Positions 63,380 to 64,000 of a DNA stretch of 64,000 nt are shown here, piece after piece (position 1 is the first letter of the stretch; every line of letters starts with the position of its first letter). The notes under the pieces are model-generated. The model searched no databases, was not told the origin of the DNA, and saw only the letters and a program-made list of their open reading frames with translations. A program made the position numbers and the translations under genes. Source of the DNA: NVTR01 sp965237505 (GTDB lineage: Bacteria > Pseudomonadota > Alphaproteobacteria > Rhodobacterales > Rhodobacteraceae); NCBI GenBank assembly GCA_965237505.1, contig CBDEFR010000009.1, positions 1,178,001-1,242,000 on the forward strand, written 5' to 3'.

Positions 63380-63982
63380 TCAGAAGCCGCGCGCGGCGAT
63401 TTCGTCGTCGATGTCAAACAAGTTGCGGCGGAATTTTCCGCCCAGAACCAGTTTGCCCAGAATCATCGTGGTGCGCTGACCAGAGTTGTCGGTAATAATC
63501 CACTGGCGCAGTTCGACCGGATTGCCGGTAAAGACCAACTGAATGGTGCCATATTCCGGGTGTTTGGGGTCTTGCGCAATAACCGTCGTTGTCGGCCCGT
63601 CCGACACATGCCCGACCACCATTTTTTCGCCGCTCAAATTCACCGTTCTTGCCAATATCAGAAACAGCGGAGTCTTTTTCAGCGGAAAGCGCTCTGGCGG
63701 CTGGTTCGATTTGGAATCAAACACCGCAACCCGGTTCTTTTCGGCCAATACCAGGATCTCGTCCGGCGGATTGTAGTCGAACCGGATGCGCCCCGGACGG
63801 CTGATGAAAATTTCCCCTGTCGAGATCGAGCCGTCATCATTGATCTGTGTGAACTCTGCCTGCGCGGTCTTCATGTTGTTCAGGTAGGCCGAGATTTCCG
63901 GCAAGGACAGCTTTTCAGCGGCCACCGGGGCGGCGAAGGCCAATGGTGCAAGCGCAGCAATGATCAGGCGAACATAATTCAT
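63380..63982 (-). CDS. lolA: Outer-membrane lipoprotein carrier protein LolA-like
   Basis: The 200-aa periplasmic chaperone would carry lipoproteins to LolB. A signal peptide ends near AAPVAA (residue 22), then SAYLNNMKTAQAEFTQIN and the typical GEIFISRPGRIRFDYNPPDE. The C-terminal strand region (KLVLGGKFRRNLFDIDDE) completes the half-barrel. The start is 19 bp from the window end. Confidence 0.93.
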   Translation of the reverse strand: MNYVRLIIAALAPLAFAAPVAAEKLSLPEISAYLNNMKTAQAEFTQINDDGSISTGEIFISRPGRIRFDYNPPDEILVLAEKNRVAVFDSKSNQPPERFPLKKTPLFLILARTVNLSGEKMVVGHVSDGPTTTVIAQDPKHPEYGTIQLVFTGNPVELRQWIITDNSGQRTTMILGKLVLGGKFRRNLFDIDDEIAARGF

Positions 63983-64000
63983 ACCGGCAATCTAACGCTT

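Overview
The window looks like a chromosomal segment of a marine-type alphaproteobacterium of the order Rhodobacterales (roseobacter group). The GC content is high. The gene neighbourhoods are typical of that group: rsmB - heparinase II/III-like - purH - lspA - DUF3035 - two M16 peptidases; DUF1674 beside rsmB; rbfA-truB-rpsO-pnp; an RbaV/RbaW-like partner-switching pair; a 41-aa L36. No phage, plasmid, CRISPR or rRNA genes are seen. One tRNA (Val, GAC) is present.

Layout. 1-4.1 kb (minus strand): a GDCCVxC-type protein cut by the window edge, merF, msrP and clpB. 4.2-12.5 kb: a MarR-linked fatty acid hydroxylase with an in-frame TGA, a lipid methyltransferase-like gene, pyrF, a frameshifted membrane protein, an EF-hand secreted protein with an ECF sigma/anti-sigma pair, dinB and an N-formylglutamate amidohydrolase. 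12.7-18.4 kb: tRNA-Val and rpmJ, then a pile of insertion sequences (IS21, IS256 fragment, IS4 fragment, IS1595 fragment, IS5), the last of which splits a caspase-like pseudo-enzyme. 19-27.9 kb: an operon coding a complete branched-chain-amino-acid-type ABC importer flanked by two AMP-forming acyl-CoA ligases. 28-30.5 kb: two saccharopine dehydrogenase-type genes for lysine breakdown. 30.5-42.6 kb: a long minus-strand housekeeping block (DUF3775, rmuC, mutL, M16 pair, DUF3035, lspA, purH, heparinase-like, rsmB). 42.6-51.5 kb: DUF1674, dapB, rbfA, truB, DUF1643, an acidic exported protein, rpsO, a methyltransferase and pnp. 51.5-56.6 kb: a second IS cluster, where a nearly identical IS21 with a clean 5-bp target duplication splits a family 29 glycosyltransferase gene, next to a damaged IS3 and an ISNCY fragment. 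56.9-64 kb: thiolase, rbaV/rbaW-like genes, gamma-glutamyltransferase, hspQ, a frameshifted AEC transporter, a lytic transglycosylase-like lipoprotein and lolA.

How it fits together. Most of the window is ordinary core genome. The unusual parts are the two IS clusters, which have truncated each other and knocked out at least two host genes, and a scatter of single-base lesions (one nonsense codon and several one-base indels) in otherwise well-conserved reading frames. Those lesions mean either recent gene decay or residual sequencing error, and the sequence alone cannot separate the two. The most interesting regulatory signals are paired 17-bp dyads in front of the hydroxylase-marR operon, an ECF-type promoter in front of the EF-hand/sigma/anti-sigma module, and a TetR-type dyad in front of the acyl-CoA ligase/ABC operon. 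I did not find a convincing wholly new system. The EF-hand/ECF module and the ligase/ABC operon are the best candidates for unexplored biology.
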